Positions 44,512-53,998 of a stretch of 57,464 nt of DNA are shown in pieces. How positions within the stretch are numbered: the stretch's first letter is position 1; every line of letters starts with the position of its first letter. The notes under the pieces were generated by a model, which was not told where the DNA came from, made no database searches, and saw only the letters and a list, made by a program, of their open reading frames with translations. The DNA is from Bacteroides sp. (GTDB taxonomy: Bacteria > Bacteroidota > Bacteroidia > Bacteroidales > Bacteroidaceae). The stretch covers positions 1 to 57,464 of the forward strand of contig NZ_JAICZW010000092.1 of assembly GCF_029057325.1 (NCBI RefSeq), given 5' to 3'. Position numbers and translations under genes: made by a program.

Positions 44512-44536
44512 TCGGATAGTTCCATAAAATCAAAGA

Positions 44537-44571
44537 GAGGGTGCTTCAAGAGAATTTTGAAGCACCCTCTT
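44537..44571. terminator. Two-way rho-independent terminator
   Basis: AGAGGGTGCTTCAA pairs perfectly with TTGAAGCACCCTCT (14 bp, 7-base loop), with A-rich and T-rich flanks. It lies between the converging rubrerythrin and blaR1-like genes, and serves both directions. Confidence 0.85.
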
Positions 44572-44582
44572 TGTCATTTTGA

Positions 44583-46283
44583 CTACTCTGAATAAATCTC
44601 CCGAATGATTTCCTTCGCACCATTCATCACCGCCATCTTGACATTGTCATCTGCCTTTATAGAAATAGTCATATTCTGCGACTTGCCTTTATAGCGTATG
44701 ACCGCCTGAGTCAATTCATCCAGCGTCAGATTCTTCAACGTTTCAGAAAGCTGCTTGCCATCGGAACGGAGAAAAGTGACTTCTATGGGCAAAGGCACAT
44801 CCGATGGAGTACGGTATTTTGCCTGATTCTTATAAATACGAGGTACTTTTTTATAAACCGCTATCGGCAACAAACTATCTGGAGCCGCATCACCATACTG
44901 CGCACGGATTTCAGCATGCACCTGCTCGTATGCCTCCTTGATTACCCGAAGAGACGAACGAACCGCAAACACTGTGGAACCATTGTCATAACGGACACAC
45001 AGCTTAGGTAACTTTGACCTGTCATTCTTCTCCAACGCCTCCCGATATCTCTTTCTCAAAATATCCGCCCAGCGCAAGCGTAACTGCCTCGTGTCCTGCA
45101 CTCTATCATTCCCCAACATCAGTTGGTCTTTATAATTAATGAAAAACTGCCACAAAGATTCCCACTCCCACGAATCGGCCGTCTTGCCTGGATAAGCCTC
45201 CTCCGTCTTCCGTTGGAAATACTGTTCCAGCAGTTCCCATTCGTCATAGCCGATAGAGTCTTGCACTCCCATCCCGATTGTTGTACACTCCGATTTCACC
45301 ATCTGTGCTACCGTTTCCCTCACTTCCGGCTGCGCAAACGCCATCAGCGTCCCGGCAGCCACAGGCACGAACAACATTACCTTCAACCGTGCCCAACTGT
45401 TTGTTCTTCTTTTTAACATCATATTGATACGATTTTTAAGTTTACTGTGATTGAATCCGTTCGCCATAGAGTAGAGCCTTGTGCCAACAGATTTCTTCAC
45501 AAGTAAAAGTTGATATTGAGTTGCATCGATGCCGTATGTAAGTACGCCGTTGTCCGCCTCAAATTCGTGCAGTTCGCGCAAATCGCGCATCAGCAGCCAG
45601 ACAGCCGGATTAAACCACTGCACCACCAGCAGCACTTCCATCCACAGCAAATCCAGTGTATGCCGATAACATAAGTGCATCTGCTCGTGCAGCAAGATTT
45701 CATCGGCATAGTTATCGTAATCTTCCTGAGACAATACGATGAATTTTCCCCAACTGAAAGAAGAGATCTTCTCCGGGCAAATAATCAGCTGATATTTGCC
45801 ACAATCATGCCGGGGATAGCGCCAAATCAGTTCGAACATCCGCCAAGTAGAGAATAAGAAGAAAAGAAGCAGGCAAGCCACCCCCACCATATAGAGAATT
45901 CCAAGCACTGCAATCCAAGGGAAACGTCCTGTCATCCGAACAGGATAAGCCTCCTTTTCAGCCATCTGCCGTGAGTCGGAAACCTCCATACAGAAAGCCG
46001 TTTCTCCCCTTTCGCGACTGCTCTTGCCAACCAAAGCATCATCACGCTCCTCCTCTACCAATAGATGTCTCACTGCAGAAACAGGCTGCTGCCACAACCC
46101 GCTCCCCACTCCATCCAACTCTATGAAAGGCAACACCACGCAAACCCATGTCCCCACCAACAATAAGACCCGGTTGGCACGAAACAAAGTGTCTCTTCTG
46201 AAGAATATCCGGAACAAAAAATGGAAAATCGTCAGACAGCATGCCGATTTAAGCAAATAAAACAACAAAGGTCCCATAACCAC
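44583..46283 (-). CDS. M56 family metallopeptidase, BlaR1-like sensor
   Basis: The 566-residue membrane protein has four hydrophobic helices (about residues 5-20, 37-55, 127-145, and one near 300-320). A zinc peptidase motif in the cytoplasmic loop reads ILLHEQMHLCYRHTLDL (HExxH). ELHEFEADNGVL supplies the third ligand. In this family the peptidase cleaves or inactivates a BlaI-type repressor upon an outside signal. The C-terminal periplasmic part (about residue 320-566) shows no penicillin-binding serine motif, so the signal is probably not a beta-lactam. The blaI-like gene is 2 bases upstream. Confidence 0.85.
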   Translation of the reverse strand: MVMGPLLFYLLKSACCLTIFHFLFRIFFRRDTLFRANRVLLLVGTWVCVVLPFIELDGVGSGLWQQPVSAVRHLLVEEERDDALVGKSSRERGETAFCMEVSDSRQMAEKEAYPVRMTGRFPWIAVLGILYMVGVACLLLFFLFSTWRMFELIWRYPRHDCGKYQLIICPEKISSFSWGKFIVLSQEDYDNYADEILLHEQMHLCYRHTLDLLWMEVLLVVQWFNPAVWLLMRDLRELHEFEADNGVLTYGIDATQYQLLLVKKSVGTRLYSMANGFNHSKLKNRINMMLKRRTNSWARLKVMLFVPVAAGTLMAFAQPEVRETVAQMVKSECTTIGMGVQDSIGYDEWELLEQYFQRKTEEAYPGKTADSWEWESLWQFFINYKDQLMLGNDRVQDTRQLRLRWADILRKRYREALEKNDRSKLPKLCVRYDNGSTVFAVRSSLRVIKEAYEQVHAEIRAQYGDAAPDSLLPIAVYKKVPRIYKNQAKYRTPSDVPLPIEVTFLRSDGKQLSETLKNLTLDELTQAVIRYKGKSQNMTISIKADDNVKMAVMNGAKEIIREIYSE

Positions 46284-46285
46284 CT

Positions 46286-46654
46286 CTATTTATCAGTTTT
46301 CTTACTCTCTATTTTTGCAATCAATGCCTTCAATTCATCCAAAGGCATACCTTCTTCCTCAATAAATGAAGACACGACATTTACAAACGAATTATCGTAG
46401 TATTGTGCCACCACATCGTTCAGGGCAGACCGTTTGTAGGCTTTCTCTGTTACCAAAGCATAATACTGATAGGTATTCCCGTATGCTTTATAGCCTACAA
46501 AGCCTTTCTCCTCCAACCCACGAACCAATGTAGAGACAGTGTTGTAGTGAGGTTTAGGCTCTTTGTAAAAGGTCAACAATTCACGGACAAACATGGGCCC
46601 GTATTGCCAAAACACCCGCATGATTTCTTCCTCTTTCGCAGTCAATCTTTTCAT
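46286..46654 (-). CDS. BlaI/MecI/CopY family transcriptional repressor
   Basis: The 122-residue protein is a winged-helix repressor, with TAKEEEIMRVFWQYGPMFVRELLTF (helices 1-2) and HYNTVSTLVRGLEEKGFVGY (recognition helix and wing), followed by a C-terminal dimerisation helix. It should be cut by the M56 partner encoded just downstream. I use ATG 46654 because the longer frame to 46711 covers the -7-like box at 46686-46693. The upstream region holds AACTATTTTTATTAGTAGTT, a possible operator. Confidence 0.88.
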   Translation of the reverse strand: MKRLTAKEEEIMRVFWQYGPMFVRELLTFYKEPKPHYNTVSTLVRGLEEKGFVGYKAYGNTYQYYALVTEKAYKRSALNDVVAQYYDNSFVNVVSSFIEEEGMPLDELKALIAKIESKKTDK

Positions 46655-46852
46655 AAATATATTGCATTTCATTTGTAAAACATCGCAAATATAGTAACTA
46701 ATTCCAGACAAACAACTAACACAAATAGTTATTCAACTAAAAATATAAGTAGCTTAACTATTTTTATTAGTAGTTCTACCTTTCGCAACAATTCAGTTGC
46801 TTTACCTGATTGAAAGCCAATTGCATTTACCCCAAACCATATTAAACAAGAA

Positions 46853-46876
46853 AAGGAGAGACATCTGCCTCTCCTT
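46853..46876 (-). terminator. Terminator of nhaA
   Basis: AAGGAGAG pairs with CTCTCCTT (8-bp stem, 8-base loop) and is followed on the minus strand by TTCTTG-type T-rich sequence, 35 bases past the nhaA stop. Confidence 0.6.
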
Positions 46877-46910
46877 CATCCATGAATTTTCTATATAAAC
46901 TAAAATCATA

Positions 46911-48233
46911 TTATTCTTTCGCCTTCGGCAAAACGGCATTCAGCACGATGTAACCTAACACTCCCGCAACAATAGTGCCTACCAACACACCGAATTTAGC
47001 CTGATTCAGCAACTCCGGATATACTCCCGCAAACGAAAGATTGGTGATGAACAAGGAAACCGTAAACCCGATGCCGCCCAAAAGGGAAATACCCGTAAGG
47101 TTTTTCCATGTCATTCCCATAGGCATCGGGATAAAACCGCTCTTGATGGAAAGCCACGTAAAAGAATAAATGCCCAAGAACTTACCCACGAGCAAACCAC
47201 CAGCCACCGCAATGCTGACATCGCCAATGATGTTTCCACCACCGCTGAAGACAACTCCCGCATTGGCAAACGCAAACAAGGGAAGAATGACGAAGTTTAC
47301 CGTACCATGCAGATTATCTTCCAATGACTGCAAGGGACTGATCACATAATCGGACGCGCGTTCCACCTTCTTCAAGGTCGCAATCTGATCGTTGGACAAT
47401 ACGATTTTGTCTGAATCGCTGACTGGGAAAGTACCGATAATCTCACGGATGCGATTGATATATTTACCCGCATCCAAACGCGGACGAGCCGGTATGACAA
47501 ACGCCAGTATCACTCCTGAAATAGTGCTATGAATGCCCGACTGAAGGAACAAATACCAAATTATCAATCCGAAGAAAAGGAAGAATATCTTTTGCGTCAT
47601 ACCGCACTTGCCTGCATAATAGAGGAAAACATAAAGAGCCGCAGCCGCAATCAGATAACCGTAAGCCACTTCCGAACTGTAGCAAATGGCAATCACCAAG
47701 ATGCCACCGATGTCATCGACCACCGCGAATGCTGTCAAGAAAACCTTTAGACTCAACGGCACCCGCTTACCCAACAGACTGAGTACTCCCAACGAGAAAG
47801 CGATATCCGTTGCCATCGGAATGGCCATACCCCTCGCTTCCGGAGAATCGAAAGGCACAATCAATGAATAAATGACAACCGGCAGCACCATACCACCACA
47901 CGCTGCGATGAAAGGCAAAGCCGCCTTGCGGAACGAAGAAAGCTCACCCACCAGCAATTCACGCTTTATTTCCAATCCCACCGTCAAGAAGAAAATGGTC
48001 ATCAGGCAGTCGTTAATGAATTCAATCACCGTCAGCGGATGCCCGCCATGAGAGAGCAAATTGAAATCTCCGATGCGCAGATACAATTCTTGAGCAAGAA
48101 AATCCTGATACATAGGAGCTAACGGAGAGTTGGCCAACACGGCAGCCACAATAGCCGTCAGAAACAACAGGACACTTGCCATGATATTCACTGACGCAAA
48201 ACTTTTCACGGAACGCAATCTAACCATAATCAT
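46911..48233 (-). CDS. nhaA: Na+/H+ antiporter NhaA
   Basis: The 440-residue inner-membrane antiporter has about 12 helices and the paired aspartates AFAVVDDIGGILVIA that carry ions. It also has the family segments MTIFFLTVGLEIKRELL near residue 75 and FALANAGV-like LPLFAFANAGVVFSGG. It exports sodium in exchange for protons. The start is ATG 48233; ATG 48227 two codons later is possible. It lies 29 bases from lepA on the same strand. Confidence 0.95.
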   Translation of the reverse strand: MIMVRLRSVKSFASVNIMASVLLFLTAIVAAVLANSPLAPMYQDFLAQELYLRIGDFNLLSHGGHPLTVIEFINDCLMTIFFLTVGLEIKRELLVGELSSFRKAALPFIAACGGMVLPVVIYSLIVPFDSPEARGMAIPMATDIAFSLGVLSLLGKRVPLSLKVFLTAFAVVDDIGGILVIAICYSSEVAYGYLIAAAALYVFLYYAGKCGMTQKIFFLFFGLIIWYLFLQSGIHSTISGVILAFVIPARPRLDAGKYINRIREIIGTFPVSDSDKIVLSNDQIATLKKVERASDYVISPLQSLEDNLHGTVNFVILPLFAFANAGVVFSGGGNIIGDVSIAVAGGLLVGKFLGIYSFTWLSIKSGFIPMPMGMTWKNLTGISLLGGIGFTVSLFITNLSFAGVYPELLNQAKFGVLVGTIVAGVLGYIVLNAVLPKAKE

Positions 48234-48262
48234 ATTTTTTTAAAGATATACTTATACTACTG

Positions 48263-50044
48263 TCAATCCAGTTTCAGCACCGCCAAGAAAGCCTTCTGCG
48301 GCACTTCCACATTACCAATCTGCTTCATCCGCTTCTTGCCTCGCTTCTGCTTCTCGAGCAACTTGCGCTTACGGCTCACGTCACCACCATAACACTTCGC
48401 CGTCACATCCTTACGGACCGCCTTAATCGTCTCGCGAGCAATAATCTTCGCACCGATGGCCGCCTGAATAGCGATTTCAAACTGCTGACGGGGAATCAGG
48501 TCCTTCAACTTCTCACACATCCGGCGTCCCAAGTCATAAGCGTTGTCGAAATGCGTCAATGTAGAGAGGGCATCTACCGGCTCACCGTTCAACAGAATAT
48601 CCAGCTTCACCAGTTTGGAAGGACGGAAACCATTGGGATGATAGTCGAAAGAAGCGTATCCTTTGGAGATACTCTTCAATTTGTCATAGAAGTCGATAAC
48701 GATTTCTCCCAACGGCATATCATAATATATCTCCACACGGTTACCGGAGATATACTCCTGTTTCACCAACTCACCGCGCTTGCCTAAGCAGAGGGTCATG
48801 ATAGGACCGATGTAATCGGTGGCGGTAATCACCGAAGCACGGATATAAGGCTCTTCAATGCGATCTATCAACGTAGGATCAGGCATGCTTCCCGGATTAT
48901 GCACCTCTATCATTTTCCCCTGTTTATCATAAATATTATAAGAAACATTGGGTACCGTTGTAATTACATTCATATCGAACTCACGGTCCAGACGCTCTTG
49001 CACAATCTCCATGTGAAGCAATCCCAAGAATCCGCAACGGAAACCGAAGCCCAGAGCCAACGATGATTCTGGTTGGAAGGTCAGTGAAGCATCGTTCAAC
49101 TGAAGTTTCTCCAACGAAGCACGCAAATCTTCAAAGTCCTCCGCCTCAATGGGGTAAACGCCGGCAAACACCATCGGCTTCACCTCTTCAAAGCCCGCGA
49201 TAGCCTCCTTACAAGGACGTGCGATGTGCGTAATCGTGTCGCCCACCTTCACTTCCCTGGAAGTCTTGATGCCTGAAATAATATACCCTACATCACCGGT
49301 CCGCAACTCCTGACGAGGTATCATATCCATCTTAAGTACACCTATCTCGTCCGCATCATACTCCTTACCCGTATTGAAAAATTTCACCTTATCCCCCTTG
49401 CGGATGACTCCGTTCACAATCTTGAAATAAGCGATAATCCCCCGAAAGGAGTTGAATACAGAGTCAAAAATCAATGCTTGTAGCGGCGCTTCTTCATCTC
49501 CCACCGGATGGGGAATACGTTCGATGACCGCCGCCAATATTTCTTCCACTCCCATACCCGTCTTACCGGAAGCACGGATAATTTCCTCACGCTTGCATCC
49601 TAGCAGTTCCACAATCTCATCCTCCACTTCATCAGGGTTGGCACTCGCCATGTCACACTTGTTGATAACCGGAATAATCTCCAAGTCATGCTCGATAGCC
49701 ATATAAAGATTGGAAATGGTCTGTGCCTGCACACCCTGCGACGCATCCACAATGAGCAAGGCTCCTTCACAAGCCGCAATGGAACGCGACACTTCGTACG
49801 AGAAGTCCACGTGTCCCGGTGTATCAATCAGGTTCAGGATATATTTCTCACCTTTATAGGTGTATTCCATTTGTATGGCGTGGCTTTTGATGGTAATGCC
49901 CCTCTCCTTCTCAAGCTCCATATCGTCCAACATCTGTCCTTCTGTCACTTGTATGGTATGGGTAAATTCCAATAAGCGGTCTGCCAAAGTCGATTTACCA
50001 TGGTCGATATGGGCTATGATGCAAAAATTACGTATCTTATTCAT
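48263..50044 (-). CDS. lepA: Translation elongation factor 4 (LepA)
   Basis: The 593-residue GTPase starts with [13 protein letters not shown] (G1), [15 protein letters not shown] (G3) and [10 protein letters not shown] (G4). EF-G-like domains and the LepA-specific C-terminal domain ([19 protein letters not shown]) follow. It works at the ribosome, helping translocation or subunit assembly under stress. A -7-like box lies on the minus strand at 50074-50081. It is followed downstream by nhaA. Confidence 0.96.
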   Translation of the reverse strand: MNKIRNFCIIAHIDHGKSTLADRLLEFTHTIQVTEGQMLDDMELEKERGITIKSHAIQMEYTYKGEKYILNLIDTPGHVDFSYEVSRSIAACEGALLIVDASQGVQAQTISNLYMAIEHDLEIIPVINKCDMASANPDEVEDEIVELLGCKREEIIRASGKTGMGVEEILAAVIERIPHPVGDEEAPLQALIFDSVFNSFRGIIAYFKIVNGVIRKGDKVKFFNTGKEYDADEIGVLKMDMIPRQELRTGDVGYIISGIKTSREVKVGDTITHIARPCKEAIAGFEEVKPMVFAGVYPIEAEDFEDLRASLEKLQLNDASLTFQPESSLALGFGFRCGFLGLLHMEIVQERLDREFDMNVITTVPNVSYNIYDKQGKMIEVHNPGSMPDPTLIDRIEEPYIRASVITATDYIGPIMTLCLGKRGELVKQEYISGNRVEIYYDMPLGEIVIDFYDKLKSISKGYASFDYHPNGFRPSKLVKLDILLNGEPVDALSTLTHFDNAYDLGRRMCEKLKDLIPRQQFEIAIQAAIGAKIIARETIKAVRKDVTAKCYGGDVSRKRKLLEKQKRGKKRMKQIGNVEVPQKAFLAVLKLD

Positions 50045-50099
50045 TGTTAATCAGAATCTTTTATTTAGGTTCGCAAAGATAGTGAAAATAGGACAAATA

Positions 50100-50144
50100 A
50101 AAAAGATGCGTTGATAACATATTCATGTACCAACGCATCTTTTT
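50100..50144 (-). terminator. Terminator of the small winged-helix gene
   Basis: AAAAAGATGCGTTG pairs perfectly with CAACGCATCTTTTT (14 bp, 17-base loop). It ends in a T-run on either strand, 25 bases past the minus-strand stop at 50169. Confidence 0.75.
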
Positions 50145-50168
50145 ATGACATACTAAGTTATCTCTCGC

Positions 50169-50369
50169 TTAATTCAGCTTTACGAACAATTCGCCTTCTA
50201 CCTCAGAAGTGGAAATTTTGTCCTCTCTCAGCAACCAGCCCATTCCAAGGAAAAAATCCTTGTCAATCAATTTAGTCGCTTTCTTAATTTGCTTGTGAGT
50301 CAAGCCATCTGTGCCATTCAGTGCATTCCAAATCTGTCCTGCAACTTTTCCAGCCTTTTCTTTTAACAT
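50169..50369 (-). CDS. Small winged helix-turn-helix protein
   Basis: The 66-residue protein matches the compact winged-helix family (DUF2582-like), with IWNALNGTDGLTHKQIKKAT as the helix-turn-helix part and MGWLLREDKISTSEVEGELF as the wing. It is probably a nucleic-acid-binding protein. No partner gene is evident. A CAAAGATA box (minus-strand TATCTTTG) at 50441-50448 may be its promoter. Confidence 0.8.
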   Translation of the reverse strand: MLKEKAGKVAGQIWNALNGTDGLTHKQIKKATKLIDKDFFLGMGWLLREDKISTSEVEGELFVKLN

Positions 50370-50520
50370 TTCTATTTGCTTTTAGTTCAACGTCACCGCC
50401 ACCGCCAAGCAAAGGAGGTGTCAGCGTTTTTATTTCGTTGCAAAGATAAGCAATTTTATGTTATACAACATATTATTAAATATCTTTTTCTATCCAAGAG
50501 ACCGAATAAGTTCTATTTTC

Positions 50521-50985
50521 TTACTCTTGCCGTGCCTTTTTCAAATAATCGGCCCATATTCGCGCAGCCTCCTCTACCATTCGGACACACGGACGTTTGG
50601 CATAATACTGCTCCGTCCGTGCTTCGGGAACGGAAGAGCCTTCCGCTTTTTTCAATCCCAATAATTCAGCACACACCATCGAGCCGTTTCTTTTCTCAAA
50701 CTCAGCCGCCAACTCCTGTACCAACGCATAGTTTGCAGCCTTTCCTGCACGGTCGCTTCCCTCCACGGCACATTTTTCCAATCCCGCCAGCAAAAACATG
50801 CCGCATGCGGCACCACACGTCTGGCGCATCCGTCCGATGCCTCCGCCAAAAGACGCCGATATACGGAACGCTTGTTCTTCCGTAAATCCATACATATCGG
50901 CAAAAGCCCCCACAACCGATTGGGAACAATTATAACCGCTCTTGAAAAGCGCTACCGCCTTCTCTACTCTATCTTCCAATTCCAT
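50521..50985 (-). CDS. C_GCAxxG_C_C family protein
   Basis: The 154-residue protein belongs to the small cysteine-rich family named for C-GCAxxG-C-C. Here NCSQSVVG, RQTCGAACGMFLLAG and two later Cys (MVCAELLG and RPCVRM) are placed as in the family. It is likely redox-active or metal-binding, with no established reaction. The gene stands alone. Confidence 0.88.
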   Translation of the reverse strand: MELEDRVEKAVALFKSGYNCSQSVVGAFADMYGFTEEQAFRISASFGGGIGRMRQTCGAACGMFLLAGLEKCAVEGSDRAGKAANYALVQELAAEFEKRNGSMVCAELLGLKKAEGSSVPEARTEQYYAKRPCVRMVEEAARIWADYLKKARQE

Positions 50986-51269
50986 ACTCTGTTTTTCTTA
51001 TCGGTTCAAGTTTCATATATCTTTGACATACTGTCAGTAAACCAATGGACGGACATACATTTCTTATCTCATGCTTCTTCGACATCCTGTATGATTTACA
51101 ATAACGTTCATCGGCGAATTTACATATTAATACTTACATGACCAAACATATAAAAGACATATACGGAGCACGGCACTTTATTTAAAGAAGACCCGTTGGC
51201 GGAATTAATTTGCCAAACAACTTCCCCGACTTTTCTTAACACACTGATTATCAGATATTGAAAAATGAG

Positions 51270-51357
51270 TTGACAAACACTTGTGTTCAACATGACAAAC
51301 ACTTGTGTTCAAGCTGACAGACACAAGTGTTTGAGACGACAGATGCAGGTGTCTGTC
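51270..51357 (-). repeat. 88-bp array of four 22-bp hairpin units, copy 3 (inverted)
   Basis: Read on the minus strand, the units repeat the order of copies 1 and 2: GACAGACAC..GCATCTGTC, then CTCAAACACTTGTGT, then TTGAACACAAGTGTTTGTC twice. On the plus strand they begin at 51270, 51292, 51314 and 51336. It lies in the 466-base gap between mntH and the C_GCAxxG_C_C gene, 95 bases past the mntH stop. The rest of the gap shows no other supported element. Confidence 0.85.
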
Positions 51358-51451
51358 AAGCAGGGGAATAAGAGGAATTGCAGAAGTTATTTCCTTGTTG
51401 ATTTAATTCTGCCAACAGGTAAGAAATTATTCAGGAATTATCAGCCCACCA

Positions 51452-52711
51452 CTAAACTGCCGACACCAGCAACATCACATTCAGCACCGTGACAACAATT
51501 GCGATGGCATAAAGCACAAATGTGCTCCATTTGCTGTTCACATACTGCCCCATCACCTTGCGCGAGGAGGTAAGCCCCACTTGCAGGAACACCGTAAAGG
51601 GCAACTGGATGCTCAGCATCGTCTGCGAAATGAGCAGTCCCTTGAAGGGGTCGCCAATAAAGAATATCAGTAGCAGCGCAATTCCCAACGAAAGTATCAC
51701 CCCCGCCTGCGAATGACTATCCTTGATATGATAGGACTCCCCGAAAATACCGGCAAAAATAGAACCTGCCGCCATACCGCTGGTAATGGTGGAAGAGATG
51801 CCCGCCATCAGCAACGCCAATGCAAAGACAGCCGCCGCTCCCCCTCCAAGCAAAGGTTCCAGCAAGGATTTCGCCTGTTGCAATTCCTCCACCGGAATCC
51901 CCTCCTTAAAGAAGGTGGCCGCAGCCAACAATATCATGGCACTGTTAATAGCCCATCCCACAACCATGGAAAACAGCGTATCAAACAGCTCATACTTCAG
52001 CACCTTACGGATGGAGGCATCGTCTTTTTTATTATACTCATGACTCTGTATCACTTCCGAATGGAGAAAAAGGTTGTGCGGCATCACAACTGCCCCAAGC
52101 ACACTCATTATTATCAGCATGCTTCCCTGCTGGAACGAAGGTGTCACCCATCCCCGTGCCGCCAACGGCCAATCTATCTTCACCAGAAACAGCTCATAGA
52201 TAAACGAAAGACCGATGACCGACACAAACGCAATGATGGCACGCTCAATCTTCTTATAAGAATTGGTGAACAGCAGGATAAGAACAAACACCGTAGTCAG
52301 CACGGAACCCCATGCAACAGACAGTCCGAACAGCATCTGCAAAGCAATGGCACCACCCAATATCTCCGCTAACGACGTAGAGATGGAAGCAAGCACCGCC
52401 GTACCCAATATAGGCCTCGACACCCAAGAGGGCGTATATTTAGTAGCCGCTTCAGACAAACATAAACCGGTCACAATGCCCAAATGCGCCACATTATGCT
52501 GCAACACAATCAGCATCATAGTGGATAGCGTCACCACCCACAGCAACGAATAGCCAAATTCAGAGCCCGCAGCAAAATTGGAAGCCCAGTTCCCCGGATC
52601 GATAAAACCCACCGTCACCAACAGACCGGGGCCAATGTACCTGAAAACATCCAGCCCGTCCAAATAACGCTTGTGGTCTCGCCGCCTCAAGTCTTTCAGA
52701 AGATTTTTCAT
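51452..52711 (-). CDS. mntH: Nramp family manganese/iron transporter
   Basis: The 419-residue inner-membrane protein has 11 predicted helices. The Nramp motif in helix 1 is VGFIDPGNWASNFAAGS (Asp and Asn bind metal), and VVMPHNLFLHS holds the helix 6 metal site. It should import Mn2+ or Fe2+ with protons. The start ATG 52711 begins MKNLLKDLRRRDHK. An AGGCACGGAT element lies just upstream. Confidence 0.93.
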   Translation of the reverse strand: MKNLLKDLRRRDHKRYLDGLDVFRYIGPGLLVTVGFIDPGNWASNFAAGSEFGYSLLWVVTLSTMMLIVLQHNVAHLGIVTGLCLSEAATKYTPSWVSRPILGTAVLASISTSLAEILGGAIALQMLFGLSVAWGSVLTTVFVLILLFTNSYKKIERAIIAFVSVIGLSFIYELFLVKIDWPLAARGWVTPSFQQGSMLIIMSVLGAVVMPHNLFLHSEVIQSHEYNKKDDASIRKVLKYELFDTLFSMVVGWAINSAMILLAAATFFKEGIPVEELQQAKSLLEPLLGGGAAAVFALALLMAGISSTITSGMAAGSIFAGIFGESYHIKDSHSQAGVILSLGIALLLIFFIGDPFKGLLISQTMLSIQLPFTVFLQVGLTSSRKVMGQYVNSKWSTFVLYAIAIVVTVLNVMLLVSAV

Positions 52712-52791
52712 GATGATTCTTTGTTTTCTGCTTGCACTGACAACAAATCAAACCGGCCTTATGTTCAAGATAAGACATAAAGATATAAATC

Positions 52792-52860
52792 AGGCACGGA
52801 TAGCAGGACTACACCGATTTTTCTTTTCTTGAATCCGTGTATTCCATGCAATCCGTGCCT
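52792..52860. repeat. AGGCACGGAT hairpin element, copy 5
   Basis: AGGCACGGAT (52792-52801) faces ATCCGTGCCT (52851-52860), perfect over 10 bp. Between the TSCPD and mntH genes it could act as a terminator for the former and as a leader-side element for the latter. Confidence 0.75.
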
Positions 52861-52886
52861 CTAAAAGAAAACCCTGCAAGAGGTCC

Positions 52887-53132
52887 TTAATACCCCATCT
52901 CGTGCAAAGCCTTGCACAATTGGTCGGGACAGGAAGTGGGACGCCCGCCGCAACGGATTCCCTCCAGACGGGCAAGCACCGTTTCCACCGGCATGTCCTT
53001 CACCAGGTGAGAGATTCCCTGCAGGTTTCCATTACATCCTCCCCAAAACGCCACTTTCTTCACAATTCCATCTTCCACATCAAGTTCGATGTTAGTGCTG
53101 CATGTCCCTTGAGTCTTATATGTATATGTCAT
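52887..53132 (-). CDS. TSCPD domain protein (TIGR03905 type)
   Basis: The 81-residue protein has the compact TSCPD fold, with TQGTCSTNIELDVEDG, FWGGCNGNLQGISHLV and GGRPTSCPDQLCKAL. It is related to a C-terminal module of class II ribonucleotide reductase. Its role alone is unknown. Its start overlaps the yebC stop by one base (TAATG), so translation is coupled. Confidence 0.88.
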   Translation of the reverse strand: MTYTYKTQGTCSTNIELDVEDGIVKKVAFWGGCNGNLQGISHLVKDMPVETVLARLEGIRCGGRPTSCPDQLCKALHEMGY

Positions 53133-53869
53133 TATTCTGCGCTTTCTTCCGGTTTCATGTTGGTATAAACCGTCTGCACATCATCAAACTCTTCCAGACG
53201 TTCTACCATCTTGTCGATCGTTTCGCGTTGTTCGGGGGTTACGTCCTTCAAATCGTTAGGGATGTAAGTGAACTCACCGCCGACATCTTCAAAACCACAC
53301 TCTTCCAAATGTTTCTGAATGGCGGCATAGCTCTTCGGGTCACCATAGATAGTGATGGTGCCCTCTTCTTCATCCTCTTCAAAGTCTTCCTCTACGTCAT
53401 AATCAATCAAGTCAAGAATGAGTTCTTCCATATCGGTGTCTTCTTTCTTCTTGAAAGTGAACACACATTTGTGGTCGAACAGGAATGCCAACGAACCCAT
53501 GGTTCCCAGATTTCCACCGAACTTATTGAAAACAGAACGCACATCCGCTACCGTACGGGTAGAGTTGTCAGTCAACGTATCTACAAACACAGCCACACCG
53601 TGAGGACCGTAACCCTCGTATGTCATGCTCTTATAGTCGCTCTGATCCTTACCCATCGCATTCTTGATGGCACGTTCAATATTATCCTTCGGCATGTTTT
53701 CACGCTTACAAGTAGCGATAACCGAACGCAACGTCGGATTGTTCTCCGGTTCCGGACCACCAGCCTTTACTGCGATAGCAATCTGTTTACCCAGTCTCGT
53801 AAAGGTCTTAGCCATGTGACCCCATCTTTTCAATTTGGCAGCTTTTCTATATTCAAACGCTCTTCCCAT
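53132..53869 (-). CDS. YebC/PmpR family protein
   Basis: The 245-residue protein is the YebC type, with the start MGRAFEYRKAAKLKRWG, MPKDNIERAIKNAMG and YEGYGPHGVAVFVDTLTDN. Members are DNA-binding regulators or act in translation of proline-rich sequences. The C-terminal part is acidic (EDFEEDEEEGT). The TSCPD gene follows with a one-base overlap, and pheT precedes it across an AT-rich repeat. Confidence 0.92.
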   Translation of the reverse strand: MGRAFEYRKAAKLKRWGHMAKTFTRLGKQIAIAVKAGGPEPENNPTLRSVIATCKRENMPKDNIERAIKNAMGKDQSDYKSMTYEGYGPHGVAVFVDTLTDNSTRTVADVRSVFNKFGGNLGTMGSLAFLFDHKCVFTFKKKEDTDMEELILDLIDYDVEEDFEEDEEEGTITIYGDPKSYAAIQKHLEECGFEDVGGEFTYIPNDLKDVTPEQRETIDKMVERLEEFDDVQTVYTNMKPEESAE

Positions 53870-53883
53870 TGGAACTAAAATAT

Positions 53884-53998
53884 TTATGATTTATGATTTT
53901 AGATTTATGATTTCAAATTTCAGATTTATGATTTCAACTATTTGAAGTATGCCTTCACACCGCACAGCAAATCATAAATCTGAAATCTAAAAATCTTC
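53884..53998. repeat. AT-rich inverted repeat between yebC and pheT
   Basis: Units of GATTTATGATTTTAGATTT and GATTTCAAATTTCAGATTT on the left are matched by AAATCATAAATCTGAAATC near the right end. The repeat strongly resembles that at 19233-19334. It starts just upstream of yebC and ends at the pheT stop. Confidence 0.65.

Noticed and set aside
44583..46654. Beta-lactam resistance operon
   Set aside because: No beta-lactamase or penicillin-binding protein gene lies nearby and the sensor lacks the penicillin-binding motif.
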